A DNA stretch of 64,000 nucleotides from Amia ocellicauda (Eukaryota; Chordata; Actinopteri; Amiiformes; Amiidae). Below, in pieces: positions 1-11,658 of the stretch. The notes beneath the pieces are model-generated. The model was not told the DNA's origin. It worked only from the letters and a program-made list of their open reading frames with translations, and did not search any database. Where the stretch lies: NCBI RefSeq assembly GCF_036373705.1, contig NC_089864.1, positions 2,722,501 to 2,786,500 on the forward strand, read 5' to 3'. Within the stretch, counting starts at the first letter, position 1; each line of letters begins with the position of its first letter. The position numbers were made by a program, and so were the translations under genes.

Positions 1-423
1 CACATCGGCCAACTTACTAGTGAGTCACGAGTTCCCAGAGTAACAACAATAACCCATGCCCCTCTGGGTAGTATTCCCAACTCAAATGATAACTGTTGCA
101 ATACTGCTTTTTCAGAAAGTGGAAACAAGTAAACAAAATGAATTTCAAGATTTGTTTTTCAATGTATTAATTTCTTTATTCCTTTATTTTCACTGTGCTA
201 ATTATATACACGCCTCACTCCAGCTCCAGGGCTCCAGTGTTGTGCAGAGGTGATATTCTGTGATGGAGCATCATATCACCAAAACACATTATTGTGTTGG
301 AAGGCATGTAGATCTCTTCAGTGTTGTTGAGTTTTACAACAGAAATGTGTTGTCCTGTGTTAACACACCAGCCACCTCCTGCTCTGCCAATGAGCACTAA
401 CCCCTGTCTCTGTGTGTTTGCAG
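1..423 (+). promoter_or_regulatory. 5' flank of lectin copy 1, ending in a candidate splice acceptor
   Basis: This stretch has no convincing coding sequence. From about position 100 it resembles the region just upstream of lectin copy 3 (about 40250-40624), so it belongs to the duplicated unit. A pyrimidine/TG-rich tract ends in CAG at 421-423, 17 bases before the start ATG. The same arrangement precedes the other two copies, at 22415-22417 and 40622-40624. This suggests that the ATG exon is not the first exon and that a 5' untranslated exon lies further upstream, outside the window for this copy. The splice site is seen; its use is inferred. Confidence 0.45.
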
Positions 424-440
424 ACTGACAGGTCACAATC

Positions 441-3341
441 ATGGAACGGAGGTCATTTCTCATCCTGCTGTTCTCAGGTCAGTGTCCCCTGTGTTCCTGA
501 CTGTGTCTGACACACAATCTGACAGGAACGGCCCAGTATTGCCCCAACATCACCCACTACAGCGACAGGACTGTGGCCCTGAGCCAGTGTCCTTCTGCTG
601 ACTGGACTCAGCAGCAACACTGTCACACAGCCAGGACTCCACAGCACCAGCACAGCTACACACACAACTAGAGACCCTGAATCAGCACTGACTGACTCTC
701 CACACCGACTCACCAGCATTGCTGTAGGACACTCGGTGATATCCAACATCACAACACTGAAGACACAAGAGGACACATTGATCTCCCAGTTTCCTTCAAA
801 TCCACTGTCAGCCCCCGCTGGCCCCACAGTCTGTGTGTGTTGTGTTGTGTGTTTCCAGGGCTCTGCAGTCTCTCCTCGTGTCTTGCTCGTCAGTATGTCT
901 TTGTGAACAAACCCCTCACCTGGATTGATGCACAACAATACTGCCGAGAGAAACACACTGACCTGGCCTCCGTTGACAATGCAGAAGAACTGGACAGACT
1001 GCTCAATGCTGCAAACAGGGCATATTCAGGGTGGGCCTGGTTAGGACTGTATTATGTAAAGAACAGCTGGCAGTGGTCCCTGGTAGACAGTGATTTCTAC
1101 AGAGGGGGGCAGTCTGAGTATCGCAACTGGTCCTCTGGGCAGCCTGATAACTGGGGTGGCAATGAGAACTGTGGAGCAATGTTCTCTGTTGGTAACTGGG
1201 TTGATGCTCCTTGCACAACAAGCTTTCCCTTCATTTGCTATCAAGGTAAGCACCTCTGTCTGCTTTCATCTTATTACCAAAAACTAGGGCCTGTGTTTGT
1301 CAGGACTGGGTATCATCTGTATTGGTCCTCTACCACCACAAGACTGATATAGGCTCCCCTTAACGCCACTTATTGAGCATCTTTCACAATCATCCCCTTG
1401 CGGTACCTTCATCATCTCAAGTAGTCAATTTATTACTGTACATTATGCACATTAGCACACAGGTTAACAACGCAATGTCTCTGCCTACTGACACTTACTT
1501 AGTGATGCATATTTATTTATTAATATTATTACACAAAATGTGCCAATAAATTAACATGTCCACCAGCAAACTTGTTAACTGTGATACATACATGTACAGC
1601 ACAAGAAGAAGAAACTTGATCTTCGGCATTTTAGGATTGGTTGTGTTTTCTGTTATGTCCTATGTCTGAACCAGCTGGGCTTTGTCTTCACAGAGACCAG
1701 TGACCCCACACAGAGATACGTCCTGATTAACCAAGCAAAGAGCTGGACAGAGGCGCAGAGATTCTGTAGGGTGAATTACACAGACCTGGTCAGTGTGAGG
1801 AACCGGAGTGAGAATGAGGAGGTAAACAAAGCAGCGAAGGGGCAGAATGTGTGGATCGGTTTGTTCATGGATCCCTGGAAGTGGTCAGACCAGAGGAACT
1901 TCTCATTCCACAACTGGTACACAACTGAACCCAACAATTATGCAGGAAATGAGAACTGTGGTACAGTGTGCCTACAGGTCTATGTCACTGGGACATGGAA
2001 TGATCTAGATTGCACATCGAGCATCCCTTTCTTCTGTTACCATGGTGAGTTGACCTGAGCTCCTGGGTTAGAGAAGCTGGCTGAAGGTCACCTCACCTCC
2101 ACCCAGCGCCCTTCACCCCACCTCACTGCAGCTCAGCCCTCCACACCTCCCCTCCAGGGCCAGCCCTCCCATTAGGCAAGTTTAGGCAGCCTCCTAGGCC
2201 GACACTTGAATTTGAGGCGGCATTTTGACAATTGGCTGTCTCCCTCCAGTGTGACAATTGGCTGCCGCCCTCCAGCACCCCAAATGCCGTCAGCCTCCCC
2301 CTGGTAGTGTGAAGGAAACCCTCTCAGCACACCCCCCAACCCGCCCCCCAACCCTCGCTAGCGACAAAGAAACACCATACGAACCCTCCCCCGTTTCGAA
2401 TCGCGGATAAAAGACCATCTGCACCCCCCGCCTCCCCCGGAACAAAACACCGTCAGCACCCGTCACTGGGGGGGTGGGTGGCATTTCTTTGTCTTGCCTA
2501 GGGTGGCAGAACGTCCAGGGCCGGCCCTGCTCCCCTCTCACACCAACACACTTCATCTCATCACACCTCCACCCTCCTAGTTTCCCTCACTCTACCTGGA
2601 CTGATGTCACACCAGCCCCTCCTCATCTCCGCCTGCTGCTCCCCTCACCTGCCTCCACACACAGCAGCTCACTGCACTGCAGCACAGCTGACATCACCTC
2701 ACAGTCTCTCTCCTTCATCACTCTCTCCCCTGCTGGTGCTCACACAGCCCAGTCACTCTGTCCCTCACTGACAGACACACACACACCTGCTGAACACTCA
2801 CCTCAGAGCGTCGCCTGTAAGGGGCAGAAGGTTACGTCACTAAGGATGCTAAAGGTCTGTCAGTGTGTGTGCTGTAACGATGGATCTGTTGGTCTCCACA
2901 GAGAACAGAGAAGTAATGAAGCTGCATTTCCTGGGGAAACGTGGTGTGAACCCCAACACACCTGCAGTGAGAGAGACACTCTTAGAGCAGGTGAGTGAAG
3001 CCCTGGCTGTGACCCTGAGTGCTGAGGACCAGATGACCCTGTGTCTGTGAGAGAGGGAGGGAGAATGTGGAGACACATGGCTACAAGCTTTATTATGAGC
3101 AGTATTTATTTATATGTTTCATCATTAAACAATCACTGCACAGCTCTGCTGCCCTCCACTCTGTGCCCTTGGCCACAGTGCTGCTCCAGTCAGTGTGTTA
3201 CTGCTGTGTTTTCAGATCAAGAGTGAATGGATCAGGCTGGGTCTGCCGGAGGACACCACACTGCGCTGGAGAGAGCAGGCGGACGGGCATGTTTTCCACC
3301 AGGAGGAGGGAGGAGGAGAGACACTGGAGCCCCAGTGCTAA
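441..3341 (+). CDS. Secreted double C-type lectin domain protein, copy 1
   Basis: Five coding exons: 441-477, 859-1245, 1694-2044, 2902-2990 and 3216-3341 (TAA). All borders are GT/AG with compatible phases, giving 329 residues. Residues 1 to about 21 are a signal peptide split over exons 1 and 2 (starts MERRSFLILLFS). CTLD1 is about residues 22-141 and has WxGL, a galactose-type QPD motif, a GNENC block and WVD. CTLD2 is about residues 142-258 and has WIGL, a mannose-type EPN motif, GNENC and WND. The four canonical CTLD cysteines are present in both domains. Residues 259-329 form a charged tail ending in Cys, with no membrane segment, so the protein is probably secreted. By family knowledge it should bind carbohydrate in a calcium-dependent way as part of innate recognition. 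The same gene recurs twice downstream. A hAT-type element lies in intron 3. Ligand is unknown. Confidence 0.85.
2155..2529. mobile_element. Non-autonomous hAT-type element in intron 3 of lectin copy 1
   Basis: A 375-bp insertion is bounded by inverted ends: CAGGGCCAGCCC at the left and the complement of CAGGGCCGGCCC at the right. It is flanked by a perfect 8-bp target duplication, CTCCCCTC, at 2147-2154 and 2530-2537. The matching introns of copies 2 and 3 (near 30000 and 46895) carry an uninterrupted site with only one copy of the target. An 8-bp duplication with CAGG..CCTG ends is typical of the hAT superfamily. It has no coding capacity and must have been moved by a transposase supplied from elsewhere. 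Confidence 0.8.
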
Positions 3342-3419
3342 TGTGCTGCCGAGCTGACACAACAATATTTCACTGAGGTCTATAGGATATAATGCAGTGT
3401 GTAGCTCTATTAGTGCAGT

Positions 3420-4740
3420 GTAAAGGTGTAATGATAAAATTGAGTATCGATTATCGATTTCCCTCCTTATTATGATGATAGATAATAAAAGTAGATCATC
3501 GATAATAGAATAATTACATTTCTGGGAATTTATAAAGTATAAGCTAAGCAAAGTTATTTTTCTGACAATTAATTTACATGACGTTACCAAGATTTGAAAT
3601 ATCTGACTCAAGTATTTAAAATTAAAATACAATTATATACAGAGTTGCAAAGAAAAATACATATCTCATAGTGGCTAATAAAAAGAAAAGATTAAGATGA
3701 GCAAAAGAAGACAGACACTGGACAGAGGAAGAATGGAAGGAAGTGTTATGGACAGACGAATCTAAGTTTGAGGTTTTCAGATCACAAAGAAGAACATTTG
3801 TGAGACGCCTACCAAATGAAAAGATGCTAGAGGAGTGCTTGACACCATCTGTCAAGCATGGTGGAGGCAATGTGATGGTTTGGGGGTGCTTTGGTGGTGG
3901 TAAAGTGGGAGATTTGTACAGGGTAAAAGGGATCATGAAGAAGGAAGGCTATCACTCCATTTTGCAACACCGTGCCATACCCTGTGGATGGCACTTGACT
4001 GGAGCCAGTTTCCTCCTACAACATGACAATGACCCAAAGCACAGCTCCAAACTATGCAAGAACTATTGAGGGAAGAAGCAGTCAGCTGGTATTCTGTCTA
4101 TAATGGAGTGGCAGCACAGTCACCAGATCTCAACTCTATTGAGCTGTTGTGAGAGTAGCTTGACTGTATGGTAGGTAACAAGTGCCCATCAAGCCAATCC
4201 AACTTGTGGGAGGTGCTTCAGGAAGCATGGGGTGAAATTTCTTCAGATTACCTCAACAGATTGACAACTAGAATGCCAAAGGTCTGCAAGGCTGTAATTA
4301 CTGCAAATGGAGCAAATGGACACAATTATTATTTCAATTAAAAAAAATTATTTCTAACCTTGTCAATGACTATATTTCCTATTCATTTTGCTGTATTTTA
4401 TTCAAACTCATGTAATGTATGTTTTCATGGAAAACAAGGACATTTCAAAGTGACCCCAAACTTTTGAACGGTAGTGTATATATTTATAATACACAAAGTA
4501 AGGAAGCGATCTCTGATCTGCTCCTCTAACGCAAAAGGTGTTCCTTTTGACCGTCATCTCAAACATGCAGATGTTTTTCTACATGTAGAGGGTTGTGAAG
4601 ATACTAAAACGTTATAACAGTATAATACAGAGGTGTTTTAAAACAAAAAAAAACTCAAAATATAGTTTTTTTATCAATCAATTTCATATTGCACCCTGAA
4701 TTAATGATTTAAATGTACGCGTTAACCTGACACCCCTAGT
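3420..4740. repeat. Inserted block of older repeat sequence hosting a Tc1 relic
   Basis: Compared with the flanks of lectin copies 2 and 3, about 1.3 kb has been added after the motif TATTAGTGCAG, and the shared flank resumes at about 4741. The outer parts (3420-3640 and 4479-4740) are AT-rich, non-coding and have weakly similar ends (AAGGTGT.. and ..ACACCCCT). This would suit an old hAT-like element, but no clean target duplication is visible. The central part is the Tc1 relic described separately. Confidence 0.3.
3640..4478 (+). mobile_element. 5'-truncated Tc1 transposon with decayed transposase
   Basis: Only the second half of a Tc1-type transposase survives. Readable parts are the WTDESK block (first catalytic Asp), HGGGNVMVWGCF, and HDNDPKH (second Asp). 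After a stop at about 4069, an SPDLNSIE-like block carries the third acidic residue. The 3' terminal inverted repeat ends near 4478 (..CTTTTGAACGGTAGTGTA), the end sequence familiar from fish Tc1 elements. The N-terminal DNA-binding half and left inverted repeat are missing, and stop codons interrupt the frame, so it is inactive. Confidence 0.8.
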
Positions 4741-5162
4741 GCTGTGTGTAGCTACATCAATACAGTGTGCACTCCATTGCTGCAGTGTCTGCAGTGTCTA
4801 GTTCTGTAATCCATAGTTTACTATAACACTAGAAAGTGAAATGATATTTTGGTTTTCAAGTTTCTTGTAGAACTGGATTGTATTTTATGGAGGTTGGTTT
4901 TTAAATTGTTCCAAAAATGTTTAGTTACTTTTGCTCTTGACCATTCAAATTAGATTTAAAATGTAAGGCTTAATATGATTACCTGCTAAGTAATATTTTA
5001 ATACAATTTGATCTTGTAATACATTGTTTTATTGATTACCATTATTACTACACACTACCAATAGCAATAAATAACTAAGAAATCCGATAGAAAGGTTCTT
5101 ATTGCTTTAAGTACACAACTACAAAGCATAAACTCTCCATAATTTACTGAAATGAAAGTCAA

Positions 5163-5163
<1 letters not shown>
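4741..5163 (+). repeat. 3' flank of lectin copy 1, shared with copies 2 and 3
   Basis: AT-rich non-coding DNA containing the string ATAACACTAGAAAGTGAAAT and following sequence. It is closely similar to about 30890-31240 and 47946-48300, which lie at equivalent distances after the stop codons of copies 2 and 3. It marks the downstream extent of the duplicated unit. Confidence 0.6.

Positions 5164-5203
<40 letters not shown>
5164..5203. repeat. (ATT)n microsatellite
   Basis: About 13 uninterrupted ATT units. Confidence 0.95.
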
Positions 5204-5213
5204 GTAGCCTTAT

Positions 5214-5638
5214 GTTGGGTGTATTTTGATAAGAGCATTTTAGCTCTGAGCTGAAGCACTGATCTAAAGAAGACCTCTCCCCCCCCAAAGTTATCAGATT
5301 TCCTTAGCTCATCAGCTTGGAACTGGTTTGCATCAAAGTGACAGTTTTGGGGAGGATGGCACCGAGAAGAGGCCAAATAGTTTGGAATTCTGCTATGAGA
5401 TGTCTGGAGGAGGGGGCCTGTAGGTGATAAAAACTCTTTGAAGTGGACGAGAGCCGAAATCCCGACATAGAGCTACGAACCCGGGCCAACCGGCATTTCC
5501 AAAAGATGGCATGGATTGACATCAGTCATAAATCAAACCCCCCTCCAATAGGACACTGGGGGCTGAAACCGAAATCCAATCTCAAGAACTCAAGAACCAA
5601 TCACCTATTGATCTGACAGGCGTATAAAGAACCGCGCA

Positions 5639-5694
<56 letters not shown>

Positions 5695-6535
5695 TGAACC
5701 AGTAACTCGCTGCCACAGCTCAACCTGTAGCTCTGTTGCCAGAACCGGAACCAGAAACCAACCAAGTCTTTGCCGGCAACAGAAGAGTTAAACTGGGAGA
5801 AGGAGATTGAGCCGTACGAAGAATTCTTTTAAAGGACTTTATTAAATAAAGAACTTTACAGACTGCGCTGCCCGCCTGTGCCCACCTGATCAGTGGAGTT
5901 TTACAGCTGGACAATTGACTAAGTCGACTGTATACGAAAGTGTCAGTCATTTAAATAGCTATTTGAGTCTTAAGAAACTTGACCCTTGGAACGAACAGGG
6001 CCCTGCTTTCCTCAAAGACTTTGTCTTCAAGTAACTACGGTGGAACCCCTGCTTACAAAGAAGATTTTGTGCACAACCTTGGAGCCTTCAAACCAGTGGA
6101 AAATCTGGTTGGAAAAGACTCTACATTCGCGAAACCCCAACTTCCAGGTGCATCGACTGAGTGGAAGTTCTTGGACAAAGCCGAACCGGACTGCCTTTGT
6201 TCCAACCACACGGACCTCGTGCCGTGTGCTGTTATCTGAGCCCGAAGACAGAGAGGCCTCTCTGCGACGAAGTTCAGATAAGTTTAACAGTTTGGAGTTC
6301 ATGATTCATGACATTTGAGAAATCAATTAGAAATGTTAATCTGTGACTCATAACTCTAGAATGTGTAATATCATTTAGTTTTCTTAAATATAAATGTGTG
6401 TTGCATTAAACTGTTTTGTTGATAATTTTAGAAATAAAATCTGTCAACGCCGAGAAATATCTTCTCATTCCTGTTTAACTGTTTAGTCTGAAATTGACAC
6501 AAGTTAATAGACATTAGATTATTGGTGGCCCTGCC
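5214..6535 (+). mobile_element. LTR-like sequence with TATA box and poly(A) signals, unclassified
   Basis: This block starts TGTTGGGTGT and has a promoter-like layout. A TATA motif (GTATAAAG) lies at about 5622, followed by a (TC)n tract. An AATAAA signal lies at 5845 and another (AAATAAAAT) at about 6432. There is no long open reading frame. The spacing of TATA to poly(A) signal resembles the U3-R part of a long terminal repeat, and 1.3 kb would suit a long retroviral-type LTR. No second LTR, convincing primer-binding site or gag/pol is visible, so a solo LTR is only one interpretation. Confidence 0.3.
5642..5691. repeat. (TC)n microsatellite
   Basis: About 25 TC units, inside the LTR-like block just downstream of its TATA motif. 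Confidence 0.95.
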
Positions 6536-7199
6536 TATCCTTAATCATTGAATAATAATCAGTTAAGGGAAATTGTGGTAACAAGTAATGATAGGATCTT
6601 TCTCGGCACCTGACATAAATACTAACCTGCGTAGTTATTTAATGTCTGACTAACAATACTAATGAGAGACTCACCTTCGTCTTACTAACTGGTATTGTAG
6701 TCAATGTGTTTATAACCTTTTTTGTTTAATGATTTGTGTTATCATATGCGATCCCATGGTCTTTGATTTGGTCACGGAAGTGATTTGTCTTTGATTTGTT
6801 GATCTAGAGTTGAATTTTAATTAGTTTTTCCCTTTTGTATAATTAGTGTAGTGCTACATTTAGTCTTTGTTTTTGACTAAATTTGACAATTTATATCTTT
6901 GGAATTGGTGACTGCGTCCAATTATTACAGAAATTGAGTTCTACAAGATTCCAGGATTTGTGATAAGGTGATACTATAAATTCACTTCTTTAATTGAAAT
7001 TTATAAGTGTACCTTACGCTACAAATTCTTGTGAACGCAGATGAAATTCATTTGTAATTCAAGTATGTGAATTCATAATGAATTAAAGGCTCTTATTCAT
7101 ATGGAACTCATTTTTAATAAATGATTCATGTTTTTCACAACACCCTGGCAAGTGAGTAAGAGGGTATAAATTAATTTTGATTCTTTGTTATTTTTTCTC
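6536..7199. other. AT-rich DNA with no recognised gene
   Basis: No open frame, RNA gene or repeat border can be supported here. The composition is strongly AT-rich and continuous with the preceding LTR-like block, of which it could be an internal remnant. Confidence 0.4.
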
Positions 7200-7620
7200 C
7201 AGTATTATAATGACATCTGGGACAAGGACAGTGGATCCAATTCGCAGGCTCACTAATTAGATGGGAAAAAGGCAAAAGACAAGAACAGTCCAGTGGTCAG
7301 TCGATTGGGCAAACAGGAGAAGGCAATGGTAAAAACAAAGGTAGCTAAAAAGATAGGACCAATGCTTAGAAATGACTGTCAAAAAGAATACAAGACTTTG
7401 CAAAGTGCCAGAGGAACAGAGGGGGATATATACTGTGTAGAGGGAGGCAGGTAACAGGGCTGTGAGTGCTGGACCAATGGGAAGAGGAGGAGGATGGAAC
7501 ACGTGCACATGTGTTGTGAGGAATGTTAATTGGATGATTGATCCTGGTGCTGGGGAATGTGAGGGACAGGGTTTAGTATTAAGTTGAGAAGGACCTCTGG
7601 TGAACTGAAGTACAGTGAAG
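7200..7620. repeat. Degenerate dispersed repeat, copy 1
   Basis: A purine-rich non-coding block (..GGCAGG.AACAGGG.TGTGAG.GCTG..CCAATG..) resembles 35820-36070, including the pattern GTGCACATG..GAATGT..GTGGAT.ATTGAT. Many ray-finned fish repeats share this style of sequence. The superfamily is not assigned. Confidence 0.4.
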
Positions 7621-9622
7621 TGAAGCTGTGATAAGTATGTTCCTCATGAATTAATGCATAATTCCTTTGCAACTAATGGTGTTAATCACATGTACAAATC
7701 ATGACTGGCTATATGAATCAAAGCAAACAAAATGTATGGATTCATGACAATTTTGAATTTTAAAATGTATTTTTTCTTGCAATAATCAGCATTATGCCAT
7801 GTTACGTTTTCTTGTAAAGAATCATGTTTATTTACAAACTAATCAAATGCACTTAATGTTTACAGCCAATTAGTCATGACTTATTCATGAATACTCCACA
7901 TTTAATATTGATACTTCTATTTAATATTTAGACTAAATATTTATTTACAAGCTTTATATTTATTTTGTGACTTAGATTTAGTTTAATATTTAATCAAACG
8001 ATACATATTCTTCAGAAACCGATTAAGCATTTAGTGTTGCATTCAAGTATTTAAAAAACTGAATGTGTTAAATGTGTGAATAAAGACACTTCATTTAGTG
8101 ACTATTTAAATACTTATACGCACCATTATTTATAAGTTTAAACGTATATGCTCGTAGATACCCTATACAATAAATGTCTCTGCAATATTCATAATAATAA
8201 TTAAGCCCCTGAAAAAACTCACTGTAGATGACATGAGCCGGCATTAACACAGGCGTTTACACGAACATTAACGAGCAACAGATTCAACAGCTGGATAGCT
8301 ACCCAACATCCTTAGCTAACAGCATTGGTTTGTCCGAGTTGTTGCTAACTAGGTTATTATTACATGTTTATAAAGCAACATGTCATATTCTGATAGCAAT
8401 AACGCCAGCCATTAGAAACTGTAACGGCCCTTGGCTTGGATAAATAAGACGCAGACAGCTCCAAACAGATGCCTTCGGTTTTAATTGTCTTCATCACAAG
8501 CCCCAGGAAAACTATAGAAAGACACACACAAAAATAAGAAATTAATATTGTCAGTTACACTAAACAATTACATAATATAATTTGACAAACTAAGTGCATT
8601 ATACATCACTCACAAAGCAATTTGCTTCTAATAAATAATGTAATGAAAGTGTATATTAAACATGCATTTACTTTACACATACATTGAAATAATTCACTGC
8701 TGCTCAACTAAACTATCTAGCAGTGTTGCCGCTATAAACAAAACGAGCAGTAAAATTTCCCTTACAAATTCACTCGTGACAGTTTCTGTAATACAAGTAA
8801 ATCAATATTAACATACCGGCTTACCAAGGAAGTTTAATTTAGGTCTTTTAAATATCAATAAAGTGTGTTTCTTTCTCTAGGCGCATAATTCTCAAATCCT
8901 AATAAACACAAACCACACGAACCTGGAAGGGCTAGCTGACTCGTAAACACGTTTTCCTACCGATATTTGCATGGATTGACAATAGCACTAACACACCAGT
9001 AGAGGGCAGAATCCATTGTAAAATACTATAAAACGTACATACAGACATATTGTCAAAACCAATAGATATTCTGCATAGTGTTCCCGAAAAAATGAATACT
9101 AGAGATTTATAAAGTAAACAGTAAACATCAAGGAGGAGACCAAGCTATTTGGTGTCCAGAGTCAACCTATGACAGCTCCAAGTGAGAGGGTGACAGAATC
9201 TGGGAGGAAGAAAAATGTTTTCAGCAGACCTAGAAAAAAATAATTATTACAGTAACTGTTACATAAAAGCATTGTAAATTCCTTGGCAGTAGTGTTGCAG
9301 AAATGTAAAAAAGTCTGTCTCTGTGGCATTCCAAAATCAGAGAAAAATAATCACAGCAATAATAACCACCACAATACTATTGCACTGTACATGAGACTAC
9401 TGAAATGTACGGTCTAATTCCCTTTAAGATGATGAGCCAGAAGAGCTGATCTGATTAACTGAGACAGGTTCTACCAAAGAAAGAGGAGGGATGGAGAGAG
9501 AAAGGGAAGAGTGGAGAGTGAGAAACTCCTAGCAGATTCCCCAAGCAAAAAAATAATCCTTAGAATTTGATTTGCTTCAGTTAAAAACAGATTCGGACAT
9601 GTACAAAACCATAATCAAATAA

Positions 9623-9626
<4 letters not shown>
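7621..9626. other. Two kilobases of AT-rich DNA without supported features
   Basis: No coding exon, RNA gene or recognised mobile element end could be identified on either strand. Short AT-rich runs are frequent. This may hold decayed repeats too old to recognise by eye. Confidence 0.4.

Positions 9627-9671
<45 letters not shown>
9627..9671. repeat. (AT)n microsatellite
   Basis: An AT dinucleotide run directly abuts the left end of the next Tc1 element, consistent with the TA target preference of that superfamily. Confidence 0.9.
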
Positions 9672-9672
<1 letters not shown>

Positions 9673-9677
<5 letters not shown>

Positions 9678-10289
9678 TCACCTGAAGGATTATTAGGAAC
9701 ACCTGTTCAATTTCTCATTAATGCAATTATCTAACCAACCAATCACATGGCAGTTGCTTCAATGCATTTAGGGGTGTGGTCCTGGTCAAGACAATCTCCT
9801 GAACTCCAAACTGAATGTCTGAATGGGAAAGAAAGGTGATTTAAGCAATTTTGAGCGTGGCATGGTTGTTGGTGCCAGACGGGCCAGTCTGAGTATTTCA
9901 CAATCTGCTCAGTTACTGGGATTTTCACGCACAACCATTTCTAGGGTTTACAAAGAATGGTGTGAAAAGGGAAAAACATCCAGTATGCGGCAGTCCTGTG
10001 GGCGAAAATGCCTTGTTGATGCTAGAGGTCAGAGGAGAATGGGCCGACTGATTCAAGCTGATAGAAGAGCAACTTTGACTCAAATAACCACTCGTTACAA
10101 CCGAGGTATGCAGCAAAGCATTTGTGAAGCCACAACACGTACAACCTTGAGGCGGATGGGCTACAACAGCAGAAGACCCCACCGGGTACCACTCATCTCC
10201 ACTACAAATAGGAAAAAGAGGCTACAATTTGCACAAGCTCACCAAAATTGGACAGTTGAAGACTGGAAAAATGTTGCCTGGTCTGATGA
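9673..10289 (+). mobile_element. Tc1 transposon family A, 5' half only
   Basis: The left inverted repeat reads CACTCACCTGAAGGATTATT. A transposase frame starts at 9823 ([13 protein letters not shown]..) and covers the helix-turn-helix DNA-binding region and the start of the catalytic domain, up to the first Asp (WSD). It then breaks off at 10289. The predicted protein differs from the intact copy at 28165-29205 at only about seven of 155 positions. The second catalytic Asp, the Glu and the right end are missing, so it is inactive. Confidence 0.85.
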
Positions 10290-11133
10290 TGGAAATCAGT
10301 ATAGATAAAATGAAGGAGCACTGCAGCACTGAGGCACGCATGTTAGGGATGGTAAGGTGGAATGCCTTTAAAAGGTTGGCCTTAAATACTGCATTTGAAA
10401 CAGCCAAACAAAAATGCAAGCTGCCAAAGAGAGAGAGAGGCAGAAGAACAGAGAGATTATTTCTCAATCAATTTACAATGTATTGTACCAGAATAGCTTT
10501 GTGAGTAAGCAAGGAATACTCTTTACAAAGGCAGAACTGGCAGTGGAAAGAACTGCCGCAATAGAGGAATAAGGGGGGTTACTCCGGCACAAGCGGACAC
10601 ACTCAGGGGAGAGGAGATTAACATCGAAGTGAATGCAACACAAAGGGAAATGGATAGATAATCTTACGACAAAACACAAAAAGGGGTGAACTCACATTTT
10701 AACCGTTAAAGAACAAGTATTTACAGTTCAGGGGTCCATTTGCCATCAGGCCCTGCAGGGCTTCTGCATATTGATGAGCATTGGTAGTTCCAACTGTCCA
10801 TGACTGTCACAGAATTGTACTTAGCAGAACAAGGGATGGCCTTTAGAGGCAATGATGAAAACCCCTGAAGTTCAAACAAAGGCAATTTCCTTGAGCTGGT
10901 GCTATTGCTCAGCAAATATGACCATGTCCTCAAGCTTCACCTTGATGAAATTAACATTAAATTCCTCAGGTGACCCTTCTGACAAATAGAACACAGAATG
11001 ACATAATAAGAGTTCTGGCAACATATGTAAGAACCCAGGCCAGAAAATTCACCAGCCACAAAAGCTCTCAAACACATGGTGGACACACAGGAAAAGAGAC
11101 TTATGTACCATCAGAAAGGCTCTCCCTGCTGTT
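10290..11133. other. Unassigned sequence between Tc1 fragment and hAT relic
   Basis: Open frames here are short and match no family that can be recognised by reading. The composition, and the way the plus strand leads into the hAT-like coding block at 11134, suggest a decayed N-terminal part of the same hAT element. This is inference only. Confidence 0.3.
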
Positions 11134-11658
11134 GTGCACTTCCTGCATGACCTGACCAAGCACGACCCACCTGATCTAGCTGCAGAAGAAGAAAAGATAC
11201 TGCTGCACTGCATAAACTTTGAATTCCTCCTTTGCTTGGAAGCACCAGTGTTCATGGAGAATATAGTTGCATCAAATGCTCTCAAAAAGCAAGACCAGGA
11301 ATTGGCTGCTGCATACACAGTTGTTGATGGTGTTCTGGAGAGAATTAAGGCACTGAGGACTGAAGAGGAATTCAAAGAGATATACCTCAAAAGGCTTTTG
11401 GATGTAATAATTCAGGAACTCCAGAGGCAATTTAAAGGGAAAGGGAACACTGACAAGATCTTGTTGTCACTGCACTATTTGACAGACCCATCAAACTGGA
11501 GAGAAACTGTAAATGCCCAAGGATTGAGGCAGCTCACACTGAATTGTATGGGATTGAAGAGAAGGACTGAGCTGAGAGTATTACACTCTGCATATTCCAG
11601 CCCCAAAAAGAGTGCCAAAGCAATGCTGGGTATATTCAAAGAGTTTGATGATCATTAG
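11134..11658 (+). pseudogene. hAT-type transposase relic (central region)
   Basis: A 174-codon open frame carries an NFEFLLCLEAP segment followed by an acidic/hydrophobic helical region (..AYTVVDGVLERIKALR..). This matches the central region of hAT transposases of the zinc-finger/HAT-dimerisation type common in vertebrates. The 49927-50109 segment of the hAT copy at 49800 has an analogous pattern (IESLLDTLEQYRSE). The N-terminal zinc finger, the C-terminal dimerisation block and the inverted repeats are not visible, so this is a fragment. Confidence 0.5.

Noticed and set aside
474-956. 160-codon minus-strand frame opposite lectin intron 1
   Set aside because: It is antisense to the conserved intron/exon of the lectin, has no domain, and the matching position in the other copies does not keep an equivalent frame.
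837-1352. Open frame starting [15 protein letters not shown] as a self-contained gene
   Set aside because: It is the CTLD1 exon read through its flanking introns. The true exon is 859-1245 and the start ATG is in the exon at 441.
2474-2998. 174-codon plus-strand frame over intron 3 of lectin copy 1
   Set aside because: Low-complexity Ser/Pro/His/Thr translation of a CT-rich intron that crosses a hAT-type element. Similar frames in copy 3 are equally non-domain-like.
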